Positions 24,131 through 35,435 of a DNA stretch of 64,000 bases are shown here, piece by piece (the stretch's first letter is position 1; each line of letters starts with the position of its first letter). This DNA comes from Piper betle (lineage: Eukaryota; Streptophyta; Magnoliopsida; Piperales; Piperaceae), in NCBI GenBank assembly GCA_033002965.1, contig JAURVB010014818.1, positions 1-64,000 on the forward strand. Reading direction: 5' to 3'. Under the pieces are notes generated by a model. It was not told the DNA's origin and did not search any database. It was given only the letters and a program-made list of their open reading frames with translations. Made by a program: the position numbers and the translations under genes.

Positions 24131-25847
24131 CTACCAGTAAATCCAGTACCCTCACCACCTGGTCCGGTTGGATCATCACCACTCCTGCAAGGCCAGTCAA
24201 GTCCCCCGTGCACTCTCGAGTCACCTGCATTGCCGACAGATGCTTCTCCCTGACAGTGCTGCACTTGACCCCGGAAGATCCTCTCTGCCCACGAACAAAA
24301 CATGCACCCGCTTCATTTGCGATCAGTATACCTTCCAGCTGTGGAAACACTCCCACACCAGCAGAACGCATGAAAGGATTCCCGAGTATCAGATCAAAAT
24401 CATCGAGTTCGATGACCATCAAATCAACTCGCCCTTCATACTTCCCCAAGCAAATTCCGACATTTCTGGCTATACCTTGCACCTGTCTCGCCTATGAGTT
24501 CACCGCCTTCACCTTGCTGGTCACGATCCCAGTCTTCAACCCTAGTTCCAACGCCATCCCATTGGAAACAAAGTTGTGCGTAGCACCCGTGTCTACTAAG
24601 GCTGAAACTGCTCTCCCGTTCACTACACATGGAACGTATATCAAGCCAGCTCCCTCAGAAGCTGAGCGTTCAGCTCGCAACGCCCCGAGTATCTGAAGGG
24701 TAGACGCTCGGGCAAGAGGCTCCTCCTCATGGTCCTGGACTGCATCCGCCACCAAGGCATTCACCTTACCTCGGCTCGGACACTGCTTTGCCCAATGCGG
24801 ACCACCACACAGAAAGCACTCGGATGCTGGAACACCCAGCCCACGATCCCTGCTGCCCGACTCAACGTCTGGCCCCCTCTTTGGCCAGAATGGCCTTCTG
24901 CCCTCCCGTTGGCTGTCTCGACCGCCCTTGGTCATCTTGCCCTGGTTATCCTCCTTGACACGCGATCGCGGTTGCAAGTCCACCAAGGCGTCGGCTGCCA
25001 CCAAAGCCGCAGGCAAATCCTGGACTTTCTGCTGCCTCAACTCCACCTGAGCCCAAGGCTGCAAACCAGAGATAAAGCTAAATAACTTATCTTCCTCCGA
25101 CATGTTTCTGATGTCGAGGAGACAAGAGCTAAACTCCTGGACATACTCCCGCACTGTTCCGGACTGTCTCAAATTCTTGAGTCTGTCCCTTGCCACCCAT
25201 GTAGTGTTAGATGGCAAGAACTGCTCCCGAAGCTCCTCTTTTAGGGAATTCCAGGTCTCCATTCGGGGTCAACCAGCACTCCGATCCTCCTCGGTGCGAG
25301 TACGATACCACAATTTGGCATCCCCCGATAGATACATGCTGGCCAAAGAAACCTGGCGCTCTTCGGGTATGTTCGCAGCAACGAAGTACTCTTCCATGTC
25401 CCAGATGAAGTTCCCTAGGTCCTTGGCTGACCTAGCTCCCTCGAACTTCTTTGGCTCCGGCACCTTGAGCCTTCCTGGAACCGAGCTTTCTTCGACTGCA
25501 CGGTCAACCAAACCTGGTTGAGGATATCTGGCGACAACCTGCTTTAACAGAACAACGTTAGTGTGTAAAGCCTCTATGATATCCCGGAACTCCTCCAACA
25601 GTCCCATCGTTGCTTCATCCTTGCTACGGCTGGTCCCGGGTATGTCGCTCACCCGAGAACTCAAGTCCTTCATCCCTTCCGTTAAGGACTGTAGCTGCTC
25701 GAAGATGGTTCGCCCATCGTCGCTACTAGTTGGACTGCCCACCAGCACCTTCAGCCGTGTCACGCGCTCCTGTGTGTCCATCTCTTGGTACCTGCTTACT
25801 GGCAAAGTGTGGAGACTTTCCTCTGAAAGTAGAATCGTGCCTCGCAA
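24033..25847 (-). pseudogene. gag-protease of the gypsy-like element, two internal stops
   Basis: One continuous minus-strand frame, broken by TGA at 25269-25271 (in a context suggesting CGA to TGA) and TAG at 24492-24494. In order it shows a gag capsid region (FEGARSAKDLGNFIWDMEEY, then LREQF, VREYVQEF and LFSFISGLQPW), a zinc knuckle CFLCGGPHWAKQC (CX2CX3HX4C), and a retroviral-type aspartic protease with ALVDTGATHNFV and a later LILGNPF flap-side motif. Gag packages RNA and protease matures the polyprotein. The start is unsure: M at 25847 or a later MDTQERV. The two stops make the copy non-functional unless read through. Confidence 0.85.
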
Positions 25848-25871
25848 AACCTTCGGCTTTCACCGAACTCC

Positions 25872-25886
25872 GAGCTCTGATACCTC
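25872..25886 (-). promoter_or_regulatory. Primer binding site (initiator-Met tRNA)
   Basis: The minus strand reads GAGGTATCAGAGCTC directly after the 5' LTR; GGTATCAGAGC is the standard match to the 3' end of plant initiator-Met tRNA. Confidence 0.75.
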
Positions 25887-26889
25887 TGTCACAGGGGTCA
25901 GTTTAGGGGATAAATTTTTTCGCCCAAACTGCCACTGTGCGGCGTGTTTCCCTCCCTGGAAACACCAGCCAACACCACCTCCGCACCCCAACATGCTGTG
26001 GTGCACAACGGCCTCGGACCGCACGCCTGCAAGTATCGCACGTGCCCAGTCCCAGTACCGCGCCCAGCTACCAACGCCTGCGTACCGTAACCAAGTTACC
26101 AGCCCCTGTACCGAACACACACACCGATCACCAAGTCGCAAGTGATTACATGCCCCACGTACCGAGTACCCTGCTCGGTGCCCCTAGACCACGGAATCAC
26201 TGGTCTAGACCACGGTGCACAAACATGACGGATACATCACACCAATTACAGGATAAATCCCAACCTCTATTCTTACAACGTGAATATAGGATATACACAG
26301 GTAATCCCTCTAGACTACCTGCCGGTCGTGGAGATGCAAACCCCACGACCGTGCCTCTCGACCCTCACTCGACAGGACTTCACCCAACCCTCGGTTCACC
26401 GCGCAGGGTTGCCGAACAACAGGTGTGTGAGCCTTGACCCTAAAGGCGGACGACGACTACCCCGGTAATCCCCCTTGGTGTTCCAGACCCTCCTCGGCCT
26501 GACTGCAGTAACCCTGTAACGACCCGCCATTTTTCACGATATTGTGGGCCTAACTGGCTAGTTGTTACTCAAAAGTAAGTAATTATGTCAAACATTTTTT
26601 ATAAATAATAACATACATAAACATCCCACAGTCTTGGACCGTTTCCCAGCAGCCACACTTATTTCTCAATTTAAAAGAAAAGGAGTCCTCATATTTATTT
26701 TGCTCCATACTCTGGATGTCAATCACCTAATCTTGTATCTGCACACCTGCGGAGGCAATTCCGCATTAGTGATTACAACACTAAGTAGTATAATAGATAA
26801 AACAAAACAAGTACATTCCACTATTTCCTTATGTTTATTTTAATATGCGGTGGAGCGATTCCGCTATACTCCAAAACAATGCGGAGGAG

Positions 26890-27440
26890 GTGTCCGCTGT
26901 GATCCGCACACCCCGGCCGTAGCCTTTTTATGGGGAGGCTACCACTACTGTCTCCAGTGCCAGTGCCTCGCACACCCCGGCCGTAGCCTTTTTGTGGGGT
27001 AGCTATCACTGCACTCGGGTGATTGCTATGCCCCGTTTGTGGGGAAGCTCTCACTACCAATTCTAATGCCAGTGCCTCGCACACCCCGGCCGTAGCCTTT
27101 TTATGGGGAGGCTATCACTGCAATCCAGTGCCAATGCCTTGCACACCCCGGCCGTAGCCTTTTTGTGGAGCGGCTATCACTGCACTCAGGTGATCGCTAT
27201 GCCCCGTTTGTGGGGAAGCTCTCACTGCCAACTCTAGTGCCAGTGCCTCACACACCCCGGCCGTAGCCTTTTTATGGGGTGGCTATCACTGCACTCAGTG
27301 CCAGTGCCTCACACACCCCGGCCATAGCCTTTTTATGGGGCGGCAATCACTGCACTCTAGTGCGATGGAGGAATCGCTGTGCCTCACTCACCCCGGCCGT
27401 AGCCTTTTTATGGGGCGGCTATCACTACTCCAAAACAATA
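26890..27440. repeat. Higher-order minisatellite in the solo LTR
   Basis: CCCCGGCC(G/A)TAGCCTTTTT followed by (A/G)TGG-GGCT occurs seven times, at about 26911, 26975, 27084, 27146, 27255, 27316 and 27391. Spacings alternate near 62 and 109, so the amplifying unit is a dimer of about 171 bp. Confidence 0.85.
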
Positions 27441-27719
27441 TCGATGCATTACATGATTCACACACATAACACGACCCAGTGTCGGACTGAGTCAATTCAT
27501 TAACCCCGGTTGCACTTCGTGCATGGTGGTCGAATCTGGGCTCAGGCCGACCTAGGCTACCAACAAGGAAAATACGATGTTCTACCTATTATACGTACCT
27601 GATTTGTGATTACATCTGACTGTGATCCGTGAACCCTAATACAGTAATGGGGAGGTCGCCTGGGACGGAGATGAGGGATGAAATACTCCCTCCTCCTGCA
27701 TATATATACACTTCAACCA

Positions 27720-27895
27720 TTCCCTCCATTAAATTCTCATACCCCATCATCCATTGGTATTTCCTAGGTTCAATGACCCCTTCATTAAATTCTCACACCC
27801 CATCATCCATTGGTATTTCCTAGGTTCAACGACCCCTTCATTAAATTCTCACACCCCATCATCCATTGGTATTTCCTAGGTTCAACGACCCCTTC
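27720..27895. repeat. Three-copy tandem repeat of about 56 bp
   Basis: ATTAAATTCTCA-ACCCCATCATCC followed by ATTGGTATTTCCTAGGTTCAA and CGACCCCTTC is repeated three times with very few changes within the solo LTR. Confidence 0.85.
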
Positions 27896-29052
27896 TCCTT
27901 TTTTAAAGAATAAATGACGGCTAGGGTTTATGGAAGCACCCTTTCATCATAATTCCTTTAACCGGGTAATTGGGTAATTAACACGGTTCACTTAACCTTT
28001 TCACTCAACCTCTTAAATGGTATGGTTCACTTAATTAATGTGTTCGACTCGACTGATTCAACTAGAATCGTCCGATTAGAAATTACTTTTCAATTTAACT
28101 GGGTAATTCATACTTAACCAGCTAAAAAAAAATTTTTTTTTTCCGGGTCTTTACAAACCCCAAGGCGTCTCCTTGCCCGACCAAGTTTCACTCCCCCACT
28201 GAGATCACTCACACACTCAACTCTCTTTTGTTGTTCTGATTTCTACACAAGGATGTCATCTCCTTATATAGACCTTCTGGACTAGTGGGCACCACGTCCC
28301 CAGCTTGCATCCTCACCGTCCAATCCACGATCAACGGTCCTCATGCTCCAAGCCTTGTCATCACTCACCCCCTGGGATTCCAGTAAAATTACCGGAAAGC
28401 CTACCCATGGGTGTGGCGCAAAAGACTGATCGCATTCTTGGTTTGACCCAACACCGAACCCCTCCTGGGTGTGGTGTGGTCGCCTTATCGAACCAGCGAC
28501 CCCAGTACTGAACCCTGGTCTGCCCGTTCCACAGCACCCATGCGCGTGCACGATAACCCCTGCCGCTCCTTGGCTTGGTCACCCGCACACCTGCGCACCC
28601 GTGAGTACCGCCCATTTGCACAATAGCGCACGGCCCTGGTGCCTGGCTCGCCTGGTCATGATGCCTGGTCGCTCGCATCCCACGCATCCGGAACCCGCAC
28701 TTCTACCCGCCACGCTGCTCGGTAAAATGCCCCGGCTGCGCCTGACCTTGCACGTGCCTGGAACCCGTACCACACTCGGTACCAGGTAGCGGCCTGCTCG
28801 GTACTCCTTACCGACCAATTGTCCGCCACAGCCTGCTATCGGTACTGCACAGTAGCTCGCCCGCACAGCAACTCGCCCGATAGACCACATGCGCCAGTCA
28901 GACCTTGGACTTGCCCACATCACGGATAAATGCTCGTAGGTCGTTCAACACTCGGATAGCACCGGCCACCCGACTTGGACGCGGGAATGCTAGGGACAAC
29001 TGCCAAACCCTAGCTCTCGACCGTCCCACGAGCTAAACCCCGTAACACCTAG

Positions 29053-29450
29053 TATCATGTAATAAAGTTCTTAATTCAATGATGGAACTAAGTATTAGAA
29101 TTAGATCATGTCTTAGCACTATTAAGTTCCAAACCCATAGTTACGGGAAGGCTGTATGTTGTGCCCTTGCTAGGGTATTCGACATATGTAAAATTCGCTC
29201 TTTTAGTTGCAAGGGAGGCTCTTGTGAATTGGAGTGCTCATAGTATAAGCCCCTCTAAGTTAAGATTCTCTCCTGTAGTATGCATGATCAACATGCATCA
29301 TGTAATATCTCCTAGGGTTTTCGTATTAAGCCTCCTAAAATTTTAGGATCTTCTTTCGTTATGTTACTTCATATTAATAGTCTAACGAATAGTTCTCTAA
29401 ATTATAATATCATGATTTGGTCTGTACCCAAGTCGAATTGGGGTGTTACT
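29053..29450 (+). mobile_element. Right part of the interrupted old LTR
   Basis: Collinear with about 4260-4679, ending GAATTGGGGTGTTACT at 29450 (final A of TTACA changed). It continues the repeat cut at 20838 and so dates the gypsy insertion as younger than this LTR. Confidence 0.6.
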
Positions 29451-30620
29451 TTGCTACAAAGTTAGATCCCCACCACATGTGTAATGATGATTTTGGATCA
29501 CTCCAAATGCGTGAACTGTGAGGAAGCTTCATAGAAGAAGTTGGAAACTTTCCACGAAGGCAACCCACCTTGGACTTATTATAAGTAAACATACTCACTC
29601 ACTTGTGGAAGAACATATCCGTCGCATAATTCTCCTTCTAGACCTTGGAGCTTGAAGTTCTTCATTTCTTCTAAGTGTAAGAAGGAAAGGTTCCTATAGT
29701 TGAGATGAAGGAACCATGTAATCAGGCTACAAGAAAGTAAACGCAGCTAAGGAAGAAAAACTGTACTAAGGTCTTAACGATTTATATTTTAACTATCTAT
29801 TTCTTCTTCTACTTGCGTTGTTTTTTTTGTTTTGTTTAATGATATTTATAAATCATTCATGTAGGAAATTGTATTGATTTGGCAGAACAGACATAGTTTG
29901 TAATGTAGATTTATTATTCTCTTCACTTTATAATTGATTACAATTTAGTTACGCTTTCAAAAGTGTAACCAATTTTGCATAATAAAGAGATTTGATTTTG
30001 TGTAGCCTTAGGAAAATTAATGATTTTATTATTTGAATGATGTTTGGGCAAGCGATCTTTATTCAAGTTGAATTATATTGTTTTTGTTTAATTTTTCTTT
30101 CTCCTAAGTAATTAAATTGATATTTTCATAGTTATGAAGCTATTATATTATATTATTGTGAAAATCAATTTTGATTGTGCAATAGTGCACTGCTTATTAA
30201 TATTTTCATTTGTGTTCTGGTATGTATTTACGGTGCATCGAGTGGATCAGGAGCAAGGGAAGCTATCTAAGTCGATGATTTGGGCGAACAAATATCAGGT
30301 GGCTCAAGGTCTATCTAGCACCGTTTCGGTTACTCAACCCCACACTTCCTTCAGCGGGTGCTTGCCGATCCCTTAACCACCACTGTCTAGGTTATTAACC
30401 TCCCTCTTCCCTGGCAGTCTCTACTATTCTGCACGTCGCATTCGGCTAGGTCTCCTTTGCTGGATCCGTTCTCCATCACCCTTTAACGCCGGCAGATCTC
30501 CTCCCTTCTGGTTTCGCCATATCCAAGCCTCTCCCCCACCGCAGTGGTGTGAATTATTTTTAGAGACTCCATCTGGATGCCTCGTTCAGATGCCGACAGC
30601 TGGCCACTTACTAGTTTTAG
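29451..30620. other. Intergenic region
   Basis: AT-rich to 30200, then mixed sequence with one frame (30134-30376) of no recognisable family. No repeat ends were resolved. Confidence 0.35.
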
Positions 30621-30638
30621 AAAATAGCAGCAAACGGT

Positions 30639-30968
30639 GTGGAGAGGAATCACCGTTTGGTATTTGGAAGAAAACGGCGTTTTAGCACGTTAAATTCCTA
30701 TCGCCTCCTAACTCTTCCGTCTTCCCAACGAGATTTAATCTCCGAAATAAAAAAACTTCACACTTCCATCCCCGTTGCCGCCCTCCTTCCCACCACCGTC
30801 AAGCGGCTCGGCGACTTTAAGCAGCCCATCGGACGACGACGCCCACGGCCTCCTATGGAGGTATTGTTTCAGGGGTTTGCACGATCTACTGTGTTTAGTC
30901 AATTTGTTGTTTTCATGTGCTTTTTGTTTTTTGTTTTTGTTATTACGATGAGTTTGTTGATCAAATAG
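30639..30968 (+). other. Possible first exon of an unidentified or truncated gene
   Basis: An open frame of 109 codons whose 5' half is richer in GC and Arg than its surroundings. CCTATGGAG followed by GTATTG at about 30853-30866 has the look of a short coding start at a splice donor, and T-rich intron-like sequence follows. I recognise no domain and cannot find a convincing second exon. It could be a truncated gene start or chance. Confidence 0.2.
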
Positions 30969-31718
30969 TGCATCTGCGTACTGATGGCAGCAATATAAGC
31001 TATGCTGATGTAGTAAGAGTTGTTTAGAAAGGAGACATTGATTTTGCATGTTATTTGACAAGTTATAGTTGACTGGAAGGGTACATGATTATAAAATATA
31101 AATGTTGGAAATGAAGACGAGGGGTGCATATAGCTGGGAATTGGCAGTTCTAGCCATCTGTTTGAAGAATGTTCACAATTGCAAGGTTATGCATTCTGCT
31201 TCTTCTACTCTTCGTATCTAGGTCTGCGACCAAGAAAAACGGTTCTTCATGATTTCCTATGTTTTTTCATTTTTTAAAATTTAATCTTTGTTATTTTTGC
31301 ATTGCTTTGAAATTTGCTTTTTTTGATTTTATGTGAATTATAATTTGTTATTTTGTTTATTTTGATATTTCAATGGTATATGTTTATTTTGTTTGAAATT
31401 TTTTTTCTTCCCTATGTTTTTTCATGTTTAAAATTTTAATCTTTTTTTTATTTTTGCATTGATTTGGAATTTACATTTTTTTATTTTATTTGTCTTTTAA
31501 TTTTTATTTGTTTATTTTGGTATATCAATGGTATACGTGGTGAACCCTAAAATATGGTGAATCAAAGATCATCAGGAACATACACAGTAGCTAACCAATT
31601 AAAATCAAGATGTGGTGAATTCAAAGGAAGAATCCTCCAACTTAGATGGAAGAGCTATAACAATGAGATTAGCAGAAAAGGCATTTGAAGGATATGGAAG
31701 AAGCTAATGTGGCTGCCA
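30969..31718. other. T-rich intron-like or intergenic sequence
   Basis: Long T-rich runs with two near-repeats (CCTATGTTTTTTCATTTTT at about 31257 and CCTATGTTTTTTCATG at about 31411). Nothing else was identified. Confidence 0.35.
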
Positions 31719-32417
31719 ATAACACCCTTTTTTTTTTTTGGTCTGAAGGTGGACCAAAGCGTAATGTTAAAATTTGGAAAACTATTTATTAGACTACCAC
31801 GTACAAACTCTACGAATTTAGATCTTAACCCTCAACAGACTTAATACAGACATCTTATTTTATTTTTTCACAATGTATTCTGAATTATAAGAAGTTCTTA
31901 ACTTTAAAGAAGCTCCTATCATGAGTACTCCGAGTTACGGGAGAGGTAGCACCTCCCTGGCAATTAAGAATGTGACTTTATAAAATGCAGATGATCAATC
32001 TGAGCTATATAAAAACAACACCTTATACAACAAAGAAGTTAAGCTTGAATGGATGTAAATACATGACCTGGTTTTTATACTTAGTAACAACCTTAAAGTT
32101 AGGTATACTTATTTTTATTATGAAGTTGAGTTTAACTTGCTTAACACATGGGTCGTAGTTACCTGTTCCACATGCTTGAGAACAAAAATTAAACACATAC
32201 ACACAGAGGCATCAACAAGTGTCATGGCATAATACCTAAACGCTTGTCTTCACATGAACCCTTCAAGCAGTATGAACAGTGTACCCCTCTAGTCCATGTT
32301 ATTCTATCACACACACAATTGTAACCAAATATGTTTAGCATACCAGGTGTTGCTCATCGTCGTGTTTTAGGACTTTGAGATTTACACATACCTTATATGA
32401 TGATGATGGTGATGATG

Positions 32418-32458
<41 letters not shown>

Positions 32459-34200
32459 AATACACAAATTACACAAAATACATCTACATGCATCATAACA
32501 AGGTTGAGGGCACCAACCCATATCATAATACAACACATACCCGTAATTCTTGATAAAACATGAATCTCAAATAAATAGTAAGTCCGTCAAAATACATAGG
32601 TCGAATACAAGACAAATCATACACACGGTACCATCCCTTGTCAAGAGTCTCTTGATCTGTCCACCTACACTAGTCATTGACATGCGTACTCACCTACATA
32701 GATGTAAGAAATCTCTCAGTAATCAACCAAGTTTGATTACTAACCTGAAAATAATTACTGATAAAGAATATTGACAAATGAATATTTTAATACCCACAAA
32801 AAATCATAAAACTTTGAAATCTAACTCAAGACAGTAAGCTGAGGCCAACACAGATGAACATCATACAATAAACGTTGGAGCAAACTCGATGGCTTCATAC
32901 TTACATACATACATATATGTATTTACTCTCTCACATCCTCTATATAACACCTGTCACAGCATTCATGTTGCATGGAACAGTTAGGATAGTTTCACAATTT
33001 ATTGAACACTGCATTCATAGTACCTTAAGTTACACTACTTTAGGGTGTAAATGAGTAATAGTGTAACTCATATAATCTTTATCACTCATTCTCTTATTCA
33101 TGAAATTTGAAAAACCATGCATACTTATATAATAGGATTATGGAGAGACTTATAATAGGCCTATGGAGGAACTTATATAACAAATTTTTTGAGCACATCC
33201 TTCGAAAACCAATAAGAGATCTCATCCTTATAACTTTATTAGACTGGATAAAACTCAACTAAATGGCCCAATGTCCGAGGGATCTGATAAAATACCACTA
33301 ACGTTATCCTACACATAAATTATGATTAAACTCGACACTCAATGAGCCAAACAAAGATGAAACAGAAGAGTCTTACGGAGATGAATGAGTCGAGCTCCTC
33401 CTCATAACTCGTCAAGCTCATTCCACTTAACTTAGGAAGGAATGAAACCTAAATCAGCCTTGAATCACATCAGCACGCAAAAGAAGGCAAGGCAACAACA
33501 CATACATGGCACAAAAAACATAATTGATTTTCTTATTTTCTTAATGAAGTGTTAATCCTCATTAGGTAACCTTAATTAGGGTTTGGGGTTATATGTATAC
33601 TTAGTGAAAGTCTCATACTTAGGATTTTTATCAAATGAGCTTAACTGGATAATTCTTTTGACATGCCAAATGGCGTCCAAATTAGCTAAAATTTAGACAA
33701 GTGGGTTTTTACACTCTAGGGATTTGGAACAAAACTTACCAAGTACTAGATCATGGGCCAACATGGTAAAAAGGCCAATTAAGGTTACGTTAAGGTGTTA
33801 TGAACAGTGTTCTTATGCCACACACTAATTTTGCTAAGTATCATTCATAGGCTTGGAGATTCTAAATAGGCCTAAGTGAATGGGTAAAGTTAGTCAACAC
33901 CATGAGATTGAATCATGTAAAATTTCAAGTCCAAACTCTAAGAATTTGGGCCTAAGTGGACTTAGAAATAGAAGATATTTGTTAGGCATTTCAGGAGTTG
34001 GCTAGACCTAATAGGCTTATAAAAATCATTAAGTAAGTTCTACTGAGCCAGTGGCTCTCGAATTGTAAGGAGATATTAGGACAAACCCTAAGGTCTGGAT
34101 GAAATGTCATGTAGTTTCACTGCCAAATGGTTGGGGTAAGGGAATTTGTAACTATAGCTACGGAGCTAGGGCTTTATCCTGCATTCTTATACACCCTAAA
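31719..34200 (-). mobile_element. Minus-strand LTR-family repeat
   Basis: Read on the minus strand it parallels the 2.3-4.7 kb repeat: a GATCC/GGGCCATTTAGTTGAGTTT block and a GATGAGATCTCTTATT block in the expected order, ending in GGGTGTTAT near 31719. An (AAT)n microsatellite lies at about 32398-32455. The 5' end is uncertain. No coding is seen. Confidence 0.5.
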
Positions 34201-35427
34201 AACCCAATTAATTAACCACTTAAAATGATTTTTAAATATTAACAAAATTTACCTATTTTCAGTAAACACTCAGAGAGTCCAAACATAATTTTCACAGATT
34301 TTATTTACATATTTTAATAGGTTTAGTACAGAACAAAATCTCAAAGCATGACATACCACATCAACAAAACAGCAAATACACAACGTATTTAGGGTTTTGT
34401 TCATGCCCTTACTAACATTATTTTAACATGGTATTTTAACATAAGGTAGATAACGTCCTAAGCAATAATCATGCAAAAGATGACATTTAAATACATCCTA
34501 CAACATAATGCAAAAATTGCAAAAAGAGACGGTCAGGTCATTGAGGCCATGAAACCGGCCCCCTTTTGCCAAGTTTGGCACCTATTTAAGCTCATACATG
34601 TAAATTCAGACAAAATAATTTAAACAAAACTTGTATATTTAACTTTTATGAAGCTTACAAGACAAGAATCATACAGATATACAACCTATCACATGAGATA
34701 TGATATTTCTACCAAAAATGTACAAAACAGTGAGAGTAGTAAAAAATGCATAACTATTTGATACAACTCCAAATGTGATTAAAGCAAGTTCTAAATACTC
34801 CAACGGCATACCACAAAAATCAAGACTTAACAAAAACACAACCACACAAACATAATAATCACAAAAAAAGGTAAAGCTGAGACCTTTACCTCAACCCGTT
34901 CCTAGGGGAGGTTTTTTGGGACTTTCTATCCTAAGACCTTCAACCTTAAGAGCTTGACTAAGATTAGAGAAGCCTAGAAGGGTCTGGGAAGGGCTGGAGA
35001 GGAAGAAGGAAGGTAAGCGAGCAAGGGAAAGTTGGAGGAAGAAGGATCTAAAGGGTGAAATGCTTGGAAATATCTACTATTTATAGGTAGAAAAGTGGGT
35101 TAGTGCAAGCATACTTGGAGGGCACCTTTGCGCTGGGTTCTACCGAGATAGACTATCAAAAACCAAAAAATTGGGTAAGCAAGTCAGATTTGTGTGAACC
35201 GAACTTCATGCAAGCACAGGCCTAGGCGCAAGGGCAACGGCGAGGCACCTTTGTGCTAGCTAAAAGAGCAGGATTATCAAATTTAGGCACAAGGATGTTG
35301 TGCTAGTGCTTTTATGCCCTTACTTAAAACCCTAACCCTAAAATGTGCTAGTGCAATGGCTCTACAGTGGAGTTTCTCGCACTTAGGATTTCCACCCTAA
35401 GGTAGATAGGGTGACCTAGGGAATTAT
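34201..35427. other. Intergenic, repeat-like, no genes
   Basis: AT-rich sequence, possibly the rest of the adjacent LTR element. No frame of interest and no resolved ends. Confidence 0.35.
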
Positions 35428-35435
35428 GCCACGGG

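Larger units (their letters stand above)
26515..28155 (+). mobile_element. Solo LTR inserted in the gypsy 5' LTR (TSD AACCC)
   Basis: 1641 bp beginning TGTAACGACCC and ending GGGTCTTTACA, with inverted tips, flanked by an exact 5-bp duplication AACCC (26510-26514 and 28156-28160). The uninterrupted target is visible in the other LTR near 21470 as a single AACCC. It has no internal coding or second LTR, so it is a solo LTR. Its orientation is given by convention only. Confidence 0.9.
20839..29047 (-). mobile_element. Ty3/gypsy-like LTR retrotransposon, defective, with 5-bp TSD CCTAG
   Basis: Two LTRs (20839-22355 and 25887-29047) start TGTCACAGG and end GTAACA on the plus strand. The element is flanked by an exact 5-bp duplication CCTAG (20834-20838 and 29048-29052). 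Coding runs on the minus strand: gag and protease next to the right LTR. The primer site GGTATCAGAGC next to that LTR matches initiator-Met tRNA, and a GGTGGGGGAGAC polypurine tract abuts the left LTR. The interior is only about 3.5 kb and lacks recognisable integrase and full RT, so it is defective. The right LTR is split by a 1641-bp solo LTR; without it the LTRs are 1517 and 1515 bp and nearly identical. Confidence 0.9.
25887..29047 (-). repeat. 5' LTR of the gypsy-like element, split by a solo LTR
   Basis: Matches the left LTR across 25887-26514 and 28156-29047; the part between is an insertion. Without it and its duplicated 5 bp the length is 1515. Confidence 0.9.

Noticed and set aside
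24168..25521. Plus-strand frames of 109-162 codons across 24.1-25.5 kb
   Set aside because: They are antisense to the clear gag-protease frame on the minus strand and have no domain features.
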